Shown in pieces: positions 16,926 through 24,887 of a stretch of DNA of 64,000 bases. The notes under the pieces were generated by a model that worked only from the letters and a program-made list of their open reading frames with translations, ran no database searches and was not told the origin of the DNA. The translations under genes were made by a program, and so were the position numbers. Each line of letters begins with the position of its first letter. Positions within the stretch are counted from its first letter, which is position 1. The DNA is from Mycobacterium sp. DL440 (lineage in GTDB: Bacteria > Actinomycetota > Actinomycetes > Mycobacteriales > Mycobacteriaceae), in assembly GCF_011745145.1 (NCBI RefSeq), contig NZ_CP050191.1, forward strand, positions 5,073,903-5,137,902, in the 5' to 3' direction.

Positions 16926-17744
16926 ATGGTGGATTTCGCCCTGCGGTCATGCGGGCTGCGCGGGCACGCGACGTTCGCCCCCGATGAACCGGAACTGCGC
17001 GACCGGTTACGGGTAGACACTCCCGTCGGAGAGGCGTGGCGTTGCCTGCGGTGCGAGACATTTGTCGTTGGTCCTCCGCGCGGTCACGGGCCTGCCGACA
17101 CCGCACCGGAGATCCCCCGCGGCCGGCTGCTGCGAGACCGCACCATCATGCGGTTGCTCGCCGCCGAGCGGGCGGTGCGTGGGATCGTGTTCGTGCTGCT
17201 GGCAGTGGGCATCCTGAAGGTCCGCGCATCCCGCAGCCAGCTGCAGGACGCCTTCGAGAAGGACATTCCGCTGATGCGGCCACTGGCCGACCAAATCGGT
17301 TGGAACATCGACGATTCCAAGATCGTGCGGCACATCGGCGAAGCGTTCACCCTGTCGTCGACCACCCTGCTGTGGATCGCCGTCGGTGTGGCCGCCTACG
17401 CCCTGATCGAGTTCACCGAGGCCGCCGGCCTGTGGCTGATGAAGCGGTGGGGCGAGTACTTCGCGGTGATCGCCACCGGCGTCTTCCTGCCGCTGGAAAT
17501 CTATGAGCTCACCGAGAAGGTGACCGTCCTGCGCCTCGGTGCGCTGGCGATCAACCTGGCCGCCGTGATCTGGTTGCTCTGGAGCAAAAGGCTTTTCGGA
17601 ATCAACGGTGGCGGCGAAGCCTACCGCGCCGAGCATCACACCGAGAGCCTGCTCAGTGTCGAGCGGGCCGGGTTGGCCGCTCCAGATGTTCCTCACGTGC
17701 GCGGTACCGATACGCCGACGGAGTCTCGCCGCAGAACTGACTGA
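16926..17744 (+). CDS. DUF2127 membrane protein with N-terminal Cys pairs
   Basis: A 272-aa protein. Residues 1-50 contain CGLRGH and CLRCE motifs that could bind zinc. Residues about 75-225 hold four hydrophobic segments in a DUF2127 arrangement (IVFVLLAVGILKVRA, TTLLWIAVGVAAYALIEFTEA, GEYFAVIATGVFLPLEIYEL). Function unknown. It starts 27 bp after the methyltransferase stop, probably one transcript. Its last 92 bp overlap the 3' end of the convergent AraC gene. Confidence 0.8.
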   Translation: MVDFALRSCGLRGHATFAPDEPELRDRLRVDTPVGEAWRCLRCETFVVGPPRGHGPADTAPEIPRGRLLRDRTIMRLLAAERAVRGIVFVLLAVGILKVRASRSQLQDAFEKDIPLMRPLADQIGWNIDDSKIVRHIGEAFTLSSTTLLWIAVGVAAYALIEFTEAAGLWLMKRWGEYFAVIATGVFLPLEIYELTEKVTVLRLGALAINLAAVIWLLWSKRLFGINGGGEAYRAEHHTESLLSVERAGLAAPDVPHVRGTDTPTESRRRTD

Positions 17745-18549
17745 AGCACCGGGTGAACGAGCTGAGGTTCTCGAACCCCACCGCCGTCGCGGTCGCCTGC
17801 ACCGACTGATCAGGCCCGGCCAGCAATGCCATGGCCCGCAGCATCCGGGCATGCAGAAGATATGTCCGCCAAGAGATTCCGATCGTCTCGGCAAACAGGC
17901 GGCGCAACGTCCGTTCGGAAACCGCCACCGCCCGGCTGACATCCTCGGCTGTCACCGAGGCGAGGTGCTCCTTGGTGTAGGCCAGCGCGCCCGCCACGAT
18001 CGGGTGGTCGGTGGTCGGCAGGCTCAGCGGCGCTTCGTGATCGAGCGCGTCGGCCACGAGGTTGGCCAGGGTCCGGAAGAACGTGTCGGCCGTCTCGTCG
18101 TCCTCATCGCCCGGGGGTCGTTCGATCGACCAGCGGAGCGCGTAGACCATCATCTCGCGGATCAGCGGGGACACCGCGATGATCCGAGCCCGATCACCTC
18201 CATCGGGGATGAGTTGCGGGTCGAACATCACTGCGATGGTCTTGACATCGGGGTTCATCACCGCCTGGTGGTGAAGTCCGGCCGGAATCCAGGCGGCCTG
18301 CTGCGGCGGCAGCAGATAATGCGCGGTCGCGGTTTCCACCTCGACCACGCCGTGCAGGGCGTACTCGATCTGATGTACATCGTGGAAATGCCAGCCGGTG
18401 ATCAGCCCCTCACCCTCGTAGAGATAGCTCCCCGCCGCGGCCCGGCCACCCAGACGCAGGTCGATGTGCCGAGGATTGGCCGATTGGGTCAAACCTCTGT
18501 CCGAAAGTGCAGAGACGGTCACGCCTTCCGAGGGTACTAGTTGAGTCAT
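17653..18549 (-). CDS. AraC-family regulator (cupin plus HTH)
   Basis: A 298-aa transcription factor. An N-terminal cupin-type sensor (WHFHDVHQIEYALHGVVEVE) precedes a C-terminal double helix-turn-helix (SERTLRRLFAETIGISWRTY and GFENLSSFTRCFSQFCGETP). ATG 18549 was chosen; GTG 18522 is a shorter alternative. If ATG 18549 is right, its start codon overlaps that of the divergent amidohydrolase by 2 bp, so both promoters lie inside coding DNA or one start is further in. It probably regulates the amidohydrolase. Its 3' end overlaps the DUF2127 gene by 92 bp. Confidence 0.85.
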   Translation of the reverse strand: MTQLVPSEGVTVSALSDRGLTQSANPRHIDLRLGGRAAAGSYLYEGEGLITGWHFHDVHQIEYALHGVVEVETATAHYLLPPQQAAWIPAGLHHQAVMNPDVKTIAVMFDPQLIPDGGDRARIIAVSPLIREMMVYALRWSIERPPGDEDDETADTFFRTLANLVADALDHEAPLSLPTTDHPIVAGALAYTKEHLASVTAEDVSRAVAVSERTLRRLFAETIGISWRTYLLHARMLRAMALLAGPDQSVQATATAVGFENLSSFTRCFSQFCGETPSAYRYRAREEHLERPTRPARH

Positions 18550-19810
18550 GCAGACCGACGACTTGATCCTGATCAGCATTGACGACCATGTCGTCGAGCC
18601 GCCCGACATGTTCCTCAACCACGTGCCGGCGAAGTACAAGCCCGAGGCGCCCATCGTGGTGACTGACGACAAGGGCGTCGATCAGTGGATGTATCAGGGT
18701 CGTCCGCAGGGAGTATCCGGTCTGAACGCTGTGGTGTCGTGGCCGGCCGAGGAGTGGGGTCGTGATCCGGCCGGGTTCGCCGAGATGCGTCCCGGCGTGT
18801 ACGACGTGCACGAGCGGGTCCGCGACATGAACCGCAACGGCATCCTGGCCTCGATGTGCTTCCCGACGTTCACCGGGTTCTCCGCCCGGCACCTCAACAT
18901 GACGCGTGAGGACGTCACGCTGGTGATGGTGTCGGCCTACAACGACTGGCACATCGACGAGTGGGCGGGCAGCTACCCGGATCGGTTCATCCCCATCGCG
19001 ATCCTGCCGACGTGGACTCCCGAGGGGATGTGCGCTGAGATCCGCCGCGTGGCCGCCAAGGGCTGCCGCGCGGTGACGATGCCCGAACTGCCACACCTCG
19101 AGGGCTTGCCGAGTTACCACGACGAGGACTACTGGGGCCCGGTCTTCCGGACGCTCTCGGAGGAGAACGTGGTGATGTGCCTGCACATCGGCACGGGCTT
19201 CGGTGCGATCAGCATGGCGCCCAACGCCCCCATCGACAACCTGATCATCCTGGCCACCCAGGTCTCGGCGATGTGTGCCCAGGATCTGCTGTGGGGTCCG
19301 GCGATGCGCAACTACCCGGACCTGAAGTTCGCCTTCTCCGAGGGCGGAATCGGTTGGATCCCCTTCTATCTGGACCGCAGTGATCGGCACTACACGAACC
19401 AGAAGTGGCTGCGTCGCGATTTCGGCGACAAGCTGCCCAGCGACGTCTTCCGCGACCATTCACTGGCCTGCTACGTGACCGACAAGACGTCGCTGAAACT
19501 GCGCCACGAGATCGGTATCGACAACATCGCGTGGGAATGCGACTACCCGCACTCCGACTGCTTCTGGCCCGATGCTCCCGAACAGGTGCTGGCCGAGCTG
19601 AATGCCGCGGGCGCAAGCGATTCCGACATCAACAAGATCACCTGGGAGAACTCGGCGCGGTTCTTCGGCTGGGATCCCTTCCAGCGCACCGCACGTGATC
19701 AGGCGACCGTCGGCGCACTACGCGCCAAGGCCACCGACGTCGACACCTCGATCCGCCCACGCGCGGAATGGGCCCGCCTCTTCGAGCAGAAGCAGCTTTC
19801 CAAGGCCTGA
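18548..19810 (+). CDS. ACMSD-type amidohydrolase (amidohydrolase_2 family)
   Basis: A 420-aa TIM-barrel metal-dependent hydrolase or decarboxylase. ISIDDHVVEPP near residues 9-19 corresponds to the N-terminal metal-binding region (HxH degenerated to DxH), MCLHIGTG carries the next metal His, and ECDYPHSDCFWP holds the catalytic Asp. This subfamily is abundant in mycobacteria, often near aromatic or steroid catabolism genes; the substrate is unknown. ATG 18548 overlaps the divergent AraC start. A GAGGG lies 13 bases upstream, rather far. Confidence 0.85.
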   Translation: MQTDDLILISIDDHVVEPPDMFLNHVPAKYKPEAPIVVTDDKGVDQWMYQGRPQGVSGLNAVVSWPAEEWGRDPAGFAEMRPGVYDVHERVRDMNRNGILASMCFPTFTGFSARHLNMTREDVTLVMVSAYNDWHIDEWAGSYPDRFIPIAILPTWTPEGMCAEIRRVAAKGCRAVTMPELPHLEGLPSYHDEDYWGPVFRTLSEENVVMCLHIGTGFGAISMAPNAPIDNLIILATQVSAMCAQDLLWGPAMRNYPDLKFAFSEGGIGWIPFYLDRSDRHYTNQKWLRRDFGDKLPSDVFRDHSLACYVTDKTSLKLRHEIGIDNIAWECDYPHSDCFWPDAPEQVLAELNAAGASDSDINKITWENSARFFGWDPFQRTARDQATVGALRAKATDVDTSIRPRAEWARLFEQKQLSKA

Positions 19811-19816
19811 CCTGGG

Positions 19817-19874
19817 TTGAGTCTGCGGTGAGGGCGCGAAGTGCGAGTACACGACGCCCTCAGCGCAGGCTCAA
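19817..19874. terminator. Bidirectional hairpin with conserved loop
   Basis: Inverted repeat with 20-nt arms (19817-19836 and 19855-19874), 18 of 20 paired, loop 19837-19854. The right arm contains the stop codon of the convergent gene at 19871. The loop carries AAGTGCGAGTACAC, almost identical to the loop at 55914-55932. No T-tract follows. It probably terminates both convergent transcripts. Confidence 0.65.
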
Positions 19875-20353
19875 GCACGAAGCGGTACGCCGCTGCCCTT
19901 CGCGTTCATCGACGTAAAGGCTTCGGAGACCGCCACTTCATCGGCCCCGAGTTGGGCCGCGGCGACAGCCTGGGATTTGAATGCCTGCGCGGCGGCACTC
20001 AGGTTGTGTCCGAACATGTGGGTCTGGTCCGGAGATTCACCCCAGACCAGAATCTCAGCGCACCCTGTGGGGAGCCCGTCATCCGAAATCGCACGGGCAT
20101 ACGCGTCGGCGCCCATGACCAGGACGCGGTGTTCCTCGTCCGGGAGTCCCGGCGATGACGCATCGACCAACTCGGCGCCGAGGATCTGCACCGGCCGAAC
20201 GTCGCCTTCCTGCGAGAGCTGCACGCTCACCCGCCAACCACTCATCATCCGGTCGACGATCAGTCCCCCGGCATTGGCGACCAGTTCGGCCGCATCCCGG
20301 GCTACCACGTGCATACGGTATCCGACTGCGCCACCCGGCTTTTCGCTCTTCAT
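19871..20353 (-). CDS. Unknown 160-aa protein coupled to P450
   Basis: A soluble alpha/beta-looking 160-aa protein with no recognised domain. The N-terminal GYRMHVVARDAAELVANAGG and the central HRVLVMGADAYARA look like a Rossmann- or flavodoxin-like fold, but no nucleotide motif is clear. ATG 20353 overlaps the P450 stop codon by 4 nt, so translation is coupled and the two products probably act together. An open frame continues upstream to 20590, but it lies within P450 coding DNA and is not expected to be used. The gene ends inside the right arm of the hairpin at 19817-19874. Confidence 0.72.
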   Translation of the reverse strand: MKSEKPGGAVGYRMHVVARDAAELVANAGGLIVDRMMSGWRVSVQLSQEGDVRPVQILGAELVDASSPGLPDEEHRVLVMGADAYARAISDDGLPTGCAEILVWGESPDQTHMFGHNLSAAAQAFKSQAVAAAQLGADEVAVSEAFTSMNAKGSGVPLRA

Positions 20354-21555
20354 CGCAGCACCCGCACCGGGACGTGGGCCCATCCCGCGACGTTCTGCAT
20401 ACTCACCCGTTCGCAGCGATCCCAGGCCACCTCGTAGCGGGGCATGAAGTCCAGGAGCTTGTCCAGGGCGATGCTGCACTCCAAGCGGGCCAGCGCCGCG
20501 CCGAGGCAGCTGTGGATTCCGTAGCCGAATCCGAGGTTCTGGGCTTCGGTGCGGTCCCGGTCGATGTCGAAGACGTCGGGGTCCGTCCACGCATCGGGGT
20601 CACGGTTCGCCGAGCCACCGACCAGGAACACCGGCTTGCCCTCGGGAATCGTCACGCCGTGCAGGTGAATCTCACGCTGTGAGCGCCGCACGTTGTACTG
20701 GGCTGGAGCCTCGTAGCGCAGCAGCTCCTCGATCGCGGCGGGGATCTTGCTTCGGTCCTCGCGCAGCCGCTGCCATTGTTCGGGGTGGCGGGCGAACATC
20801 ACGACGGCCGCACCGACCAGCTTGGTCACCGTCTCCGCGCCGGCACCGCCGAGAAGGGTGGCGAATCCGGCGATCTCGGAGTTTCGCAGCCGGGTGACCT
20901 CGCCGTCCTCACGCTCGATCTCGGCGGCGATCAACCGGCTGATCATGTCGTCCTGCGGTTCGGCACGGCGCTGTTTGATCAGGTCGTAGTACATCAGCCA
21001 GGTCTGGGCCATCGCCTCGATCCCGGCTTCCGACATCTCGATCTGGCCCGGCTCCCGATGCAGCGAAGCGTCGATCCACAGCCGCACCTGCTGGCGTGAT
21101 TCCGGTGGGACGCCCAGCATCGTGGTGATCACCTCGACCGGAAAGTACGCCGAGAAGTCGGACACCACATCGAATTCCCCCTGATCGACGGCCGCGAGGT
21201 AGCGGTCGATCTGCTGGGCGACCATGTCCTGGAGCGCACTGATTGCCCTGGGGGTGAAGACCTTGTTCACCAGGCTGCGCATGTGCCGGTGTTCGGGCGG
21301 GTCCATCGAGATGATCATCTTCGCAGGGACCTTCTGCCCGGTCCGCACCATGGCCAGATCGACCCCGTAGGCCGACGAGTACGTTTCGAAATCCTTGAAC
21401 GCGGCCGCCACGTCTACGTGCCTCGTCAGCGCGTAGAAGTCATATTCCGCGCTGTAGTAGACCGGAGCTTCCTCCCGCATGCGCCGATACGTCTCATACG
21501 GACCATTGAAGAAGTCCGTCGAGAACGGGTCGAAAACCACCTGCGACGTCGTCAA
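20350..21555 (-). CDS. Cytochrome P450
   Basis: A 401-aa soluble bacterial P450. The I-helix oxygen-binding region is GGAGAETVTKL, the K-helix ExxR is EELLR, and the heme loop FGYGIHSCLG is at residues 343-352 with proximal Cys 350. TTG 21555 is preferred: GGGAGG lies 5 bases upstream and the protein then starts just before the usual FDPFSTDFF segment. A longer open frame reaches 21639. It is followed by a coupled unknown gene and preceded by a 17-bp inverted repeat. Substrate unknown; no ferredoxin gene is adjacent. Confidence 0.92.
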   Translation of the reverse strand: MTTSQVVFDPFSTDFFNGPYETYRRMREEAPVYYSAEYDFYALTRHVDVAAAFKDFETYSSAYGVDLAMVRTGQKVPAKMIISMDPPEHRHMRSLVNKVFTPRAISALQDMVAQQIDRYLAAVDQGEFDVVSDFSAYFPVEVITTMLGVPPESRQQVRLWIDASLHREPGQIEMSEAGIEAMAQTWLMYYDLIKQRRAEPQDDMISRLIAAEIEREDGEVTRLRNSEIAGFATLLGGAGAETVTKLVGAAVVMFARHPEQWQRLREDRSKIPAAIEELLRYEAPAQYNVRRSQREIHLHGVTIPEGKPVFLVGGSANRDPDAWTDPDVFDIDRDRTEAQNLGFGYGIHSCLGAALARLECSIALDKLLDFMPRYEVAWDRCERVSMQNVAGWAHVPVRVLR

Positions 21556-21609
21556 CCTGGCCTCCCGCCGGAACACACAACCTGCCCCGATATGATTCCG
21601 GGACGCCCA

Positions 21610-21626
21610 ACTGTAATGGTTACAGT
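21610..21626. promoter_or_regulatory. Operator-like inverted repeat upstream of P450
   Basis: ACTGTAA-TGG-TTACAGT is a perfect 7-3-7 inverted repeat, 54 bp upstream of the P450 start. It is the size and type of a TetR/GntR-class site. The cognate regulator is not encoded next to it. Confidence 0.5.
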
Positions 21627-21660
21627 AGGTTCGGTTCAAGTATCCGGCCAGTACGGTCGG

Positions 21661-23103
21661 CTAGCCTGCGGGCGGCACCAGGGAGATCAGCTCACCGGAG
21701 GCGGGCAACGCCTGCACCAAGGTGGACCCGACCGCCCACATCGGCCCGGGTTCGGGGATCTTCCACAGCACTGAGCAGGTATCGAGGTCGAACCCGACCG
21801 TGGGTGCCTCGTCTTCGTCGACGTCCGCCTGCGGCGCGACCACCACCGTTCCGTCGGAACCGATGAACTCGTCCTCCTCCATCGGAAGGCCCGTACACGA
21901 CGAAACCCGATTGCCGCTGCGGAGATCGAACTTGTCGACGATCACCGTCGACAGGTCGGCTGCGCCCCAGTCACTGGCCGTGATGTGCATGCTGCCGCCG
22001 AAAAATCTGATCGCATTCGGAACGCGTTCGGAGCCGATGTCGACGACCGTCATCGGTGTGCCGCGGTTGTCCAGCACCAGCATCTGATCGCTCGTTACCA
22101 GCGACAGCACCGGGAGCTCGGTGCTCGTCAGGCCGGGTCTGAAGAGATCAGGAGCGCCGGCCTGATTGGCATAGCTGCCCACCTGATTCCCGCTGTCATC
22201 GAAGAACGTGAACGTCGTCGAACTGTGGCGGCCGCTGCGCTTGCGTTCCCGGTCGACGAAGCCGCCGACCACCGGCACCAACTCGCCGCTCGTCTTCAGT
22301 ACCGTGCCGTCGACGGCCGAGAACGCCACGCTGCGGTCCTTGCCGACTTTGGCCACCCCGATGTCGCTCGCCGGCATACCGGGTTGGTGTTTCAACACCG
22401 TGATGTCGCCTTCGACACCCTTGACCGTCCAGGTGAACTGCGCTTGGTCGTCGATACCGTGCCAGCCGGTTCCCGGTTCATAGGCCACCGCGTAGGTGCC
22501 GACCTGCACCACCTTGGCTTCGTCACCGAAGGCATCGACCCTCAGAGTGCTCACCGTGTGGGAGAGGACCGCGCCGGTTTGCGCATCGAGCACCAAGGCT
22601 TCACCCGGCTCGTCGCCGTAATCCCTGTTGAGGCACAGAACCCTGGCGGTGCCGTTGAGCAGACAGCTGACCTTCGCCTGGTGGCCGACGCTCACCGGGG
22701 TGAACGACGGAACACCTTCCACCACGTCAACACCCAGCAGCCACGCACTGCGCTGGCCGGTGGTCCGAATCTTGCCGGCCACGGTGAAGTACGCCCGGTT
22801 ACCGACGTCACCGACGTGTTCCACGCGCGGTTTGTCGATATCGGCCAGCAAGGCCTTGAGGTCCATGCGCCAGCCCGGCACCGGCTGCTGGCGCAGCGGC
22901 GGCAACGACACCTGCCCGGGCACTCCGACGTCACCGGCATAGCTGACCGGCGACGTCAGCCCTCGCCCAGACCCTCCGACGACCAAGCTGACGCCCACCC
23001 AAACCAGTCCGGAGACCGCACAGAAGGCGGCCACCATGACAAGCCAGTGCCCCCAACGCATTTGGCGCGATCCCGCACGGTAGCCAGGCTGAGGATAGTT
23101 CAC
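21661..23103 (-). CDS. Membrane-anchored extracytoplasmic beta-propeller-like protein
   Basis: A 480-aa protein. A short basic cytoplasmic N-terminus, one membrane helix at about residues 20-42 (VMVAAFCAVSGLVWVGVSLVV) and a long extracytoplasmic part of repeated beta-type blades, each pairing a value with a context (LNRDYGDEPGEALVLDAQTG, FDLRSGNRVSSC). It resembles PQQ/WD-like propellers but no family motif is certain. Four cysteines, including CTGLP and DTCSVLW, could form disulfides. ATG 23103 is the first start. It may be the last gene after irtAB, with a 47-bp gap. Confidence 0.7.
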   Translation of the reverse strand: MNYPQPGYRAGSRQMRWGHWLVMVAAFCAVSGLVWVGVSLVVGGSGRGLTSPVSYAGDVGVPGQVSLPPLRQQPVPGWRMDLKALLADIDKPRVEHVGDVGNRAYFTVAGKIRTTGQRSAWLLGVDVVEGVPSFTPVSVGHQAKVSCLLNGTARVLCLNRDYGDEPGEALVLDAQTGAVLSHTVSTLRVDAFGDEAKVVQVGTYAVAYEPGTGWHGIDDQAQFTWTVKGVEGDITVLKHQPGMPASDIGVAKVGKDRSVAFSAVDGTVLKTSGELVPVVGGFVDRERKRSGRHSSTTFTFFDDSGNQVGSYANQAGAPDLFRPGLTSTELPVLSLVTSDQMLVLDNRGTPMTVVDIGSERVPNAIRFFGGSMHITASDWGAADLSTVIVDKFDLRSGNRVSSCTGLPMEEDEFIGSDGTVVVAPQADVDEDEAPTVGFDLDTCSVLWKIPEPGPMWAVGSTLVQALPASGELISLVPPAG

Positions 23104-23150
23104 CCTCCGACCCTAGCAACACCCAACCGGCCCGCCGATCACGAAAATGG

Positions 23151-24887
23151 CTAGTGCGTGATCTGCCAGTCGGCGGCCTCGCGCTGCTGATTCCAGAACT
23201 CGTGAAAACGTCCGCGTGCGGCCAGCAGTTCGTCGATGCTGCCGTCCTCGACAACCTTTCCGCCGTCGAGGAACAAGACCCGGTCCGCGTGCCGGATGCT
23301 GGCCAGGCGGTGCGCAACGATGACGCGGGTGCGCAACAGTGCATCCGCGGTCAGGGCATCGACCACCGCGGCCTCGTTCTCGGTGTCCAGCGCACTGGTC
23401 GCCTCGTCGACCAGCAGCACCGGCGCGGGCTTGACCAGCGCGCGGGCGATACTGACCCGCTGACGCTCGCCGCCCGACAATGCACTTCCGGCCTCACCGA
23501 CCTTGGCGCCGTCACCATCGGGCAACCGTCCGGTCAGCTCGTCCACACGCGCCAGCCTCGCCGCGGTGGCGAGCTGCCCGGCGTCGGCACCGGGATCACC
23601 GACCAGGATGTTGTCCCGGATCGACCCGTCGAACAGGTAGGGATGCTGGAATACCACACTGGTTGCCGCCCTGCGAGTTTCGGCGTCCATCTGAGCCGTG
23701 TCGACTCCGTCGATCAGCACCCGACCGCCGCTCGGGTGCTGCAGACCGGCGATGAGGGACAGGATGGTGCTCTTCCCCGATCCGGACGGGCCGACGATCG
23801 CGGTGGTGCCGCCGGGGTTCAGGACGAAGCTGACGTCCTGCAGCACCGGGGTTGCTCCGTAACCGAACGTCACGCAGTCGAATTCGATCCGGGGTGCGGT
23901 GTTCGTGGCCAGCGTGGCGGTGCCGGTCGCCATCACCGGGGCGTCGAGCACCGCGCGGATCCGGCCGAGCGTGGCCCGCGTGGACTCGATCGCCGGGGCC
24001 AACTCGGACAGGGAGGTGAACGGCTCGAGATAGCGCGCTGCGACGACGATCATCGCGATCGCCTCGGGTGCGCCGAGGGTGCCGCGCACCGTCAGCACCG
24101 TAGCCATCCCGGCCAGGATCAGCAGGGCCAGTTGGCTGGCCAGGCTGAACAGCAGCTGTCCCGGTACCTGCATGAGCAGCAGTCGCATGCTCGCCCCGTG
24201 CTGGGCGGCCAGGGCGTCGCCGACCATGCTGCGAGCCGGCTCCACCCGCCGCGCCGCGCGCAATGCCTGCTGGGTACGGGCGAACTCGATGATGCGTTCG
24301 GTGAACGCCCGGTTCGTGTCGTCGGCCACCGTGTCGGCCTTGCGGCTCAGCCGGCCCGAGGCCCAGAACGCCCCGAGCAGGATCACTACTCCGGCCAGCG
24401 CGGCCAACCCCAGGGGAACCGAAATGAACAGCAGTGCAATCGCAATGGCTGCCGGCAGCAGAATTGCCCCGATCAGGGGGGTCAGCAGGTTGACAACCAT
24501 GCCGACCAGTTCCGGCCCGGTCGCCGCGATCGCCTGACGGGCGTTGGCGGTGTTCGCGCCGCCGTCGCCGCCGAGCCAGTCCATCCGGATGCCGGGCAGC
24601 CTGTCGGCCACGTCGTGCTGGGTGTGGTCCAGTAGTGCGAAGCCCAGATCAAATCCGAGCCGCGAGGTCGCGGTGTCGACGATCCAGCCGATGACGGTCG
24701 CGGCGGTGAGCCAACCCAGCCACGGCAGTGCGTCGCGCGGCGCATCGCTGAACAGGGCGGCCACGAGGGGAATCAGCAGCACCGTGCCGGCCGCCCGGAT
24801 CACCACTGAGAACAGCGTGAGCGTGGCGTAGATGCCGACCCTGCCGCGGCGGTTGGCCGGGATGAGGGTGATCAGGGTGCGGATCAT
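23151..24887 (-). CDS. irtB: Siderophore importer ABC subunit IrtB
   Basis: A 578-aa half-transporter: six membrane spans in residues about 1-320 and an ABC domain with Walker [10 protein letters not shown] at 366-374, signature LSGGERQR at about 470-477, Walker B VLLVDEA at about 490-496 and switch His in IVAHRL. With IrtA it forms the inner-membrane heterodimer that imports Fe-carboxymycobactin and mycobactin. Its start overlaps the irtA stop by 4 nt. Length agrees with known IrtB. Confidence 0.93.
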   Translation of the reverse strand: MIRTLITLIPANRRGRVGIYATLTLFSVVIRAAGTVLLIPLVAALFSDAPRDALPWLGWLTAATVIGWIVDTATSRLGFDLGFALLDHTQHDVADRLPGIRMDWLGGDGGANTANARQAIAATGPELVGMVVNLLTPLIGAILLPAAIAIALLFISVPLGLAALAGVVILLGAFWASGRLSRKADTVADDTNRAFTERIIEFARTQQALRAARRVEPARSMVGDALAAQHGASMRLLLMQVPGQLLFSLASQLALLILAGMATVLTVRGTLGAPEAIAMIVVAARYLEPFTSLSELAPAIESTRATLGRIRAVLDAPVMATGTATLATNTAPRIEFDCVTFGYGATPVLQDVSFVLNPGGTTAIVGPSGSGKSTILSLIAGLQHPSGGRVLIDGVDTAQMDAETRRAATSVVFQHPYLFDGSIRDNILVGDPGADAGQLATAARLARVDELTGRLPDGDGAKVGEAGSALSGGERQRVSIARALVKPAPVLLVDEATSALDTENEAAVVDALTADALLRTRVIVAHRLASIRHADRVLFLDGGKVVEDGSIDELLAARGRFHEFWNQQREAADWQITH

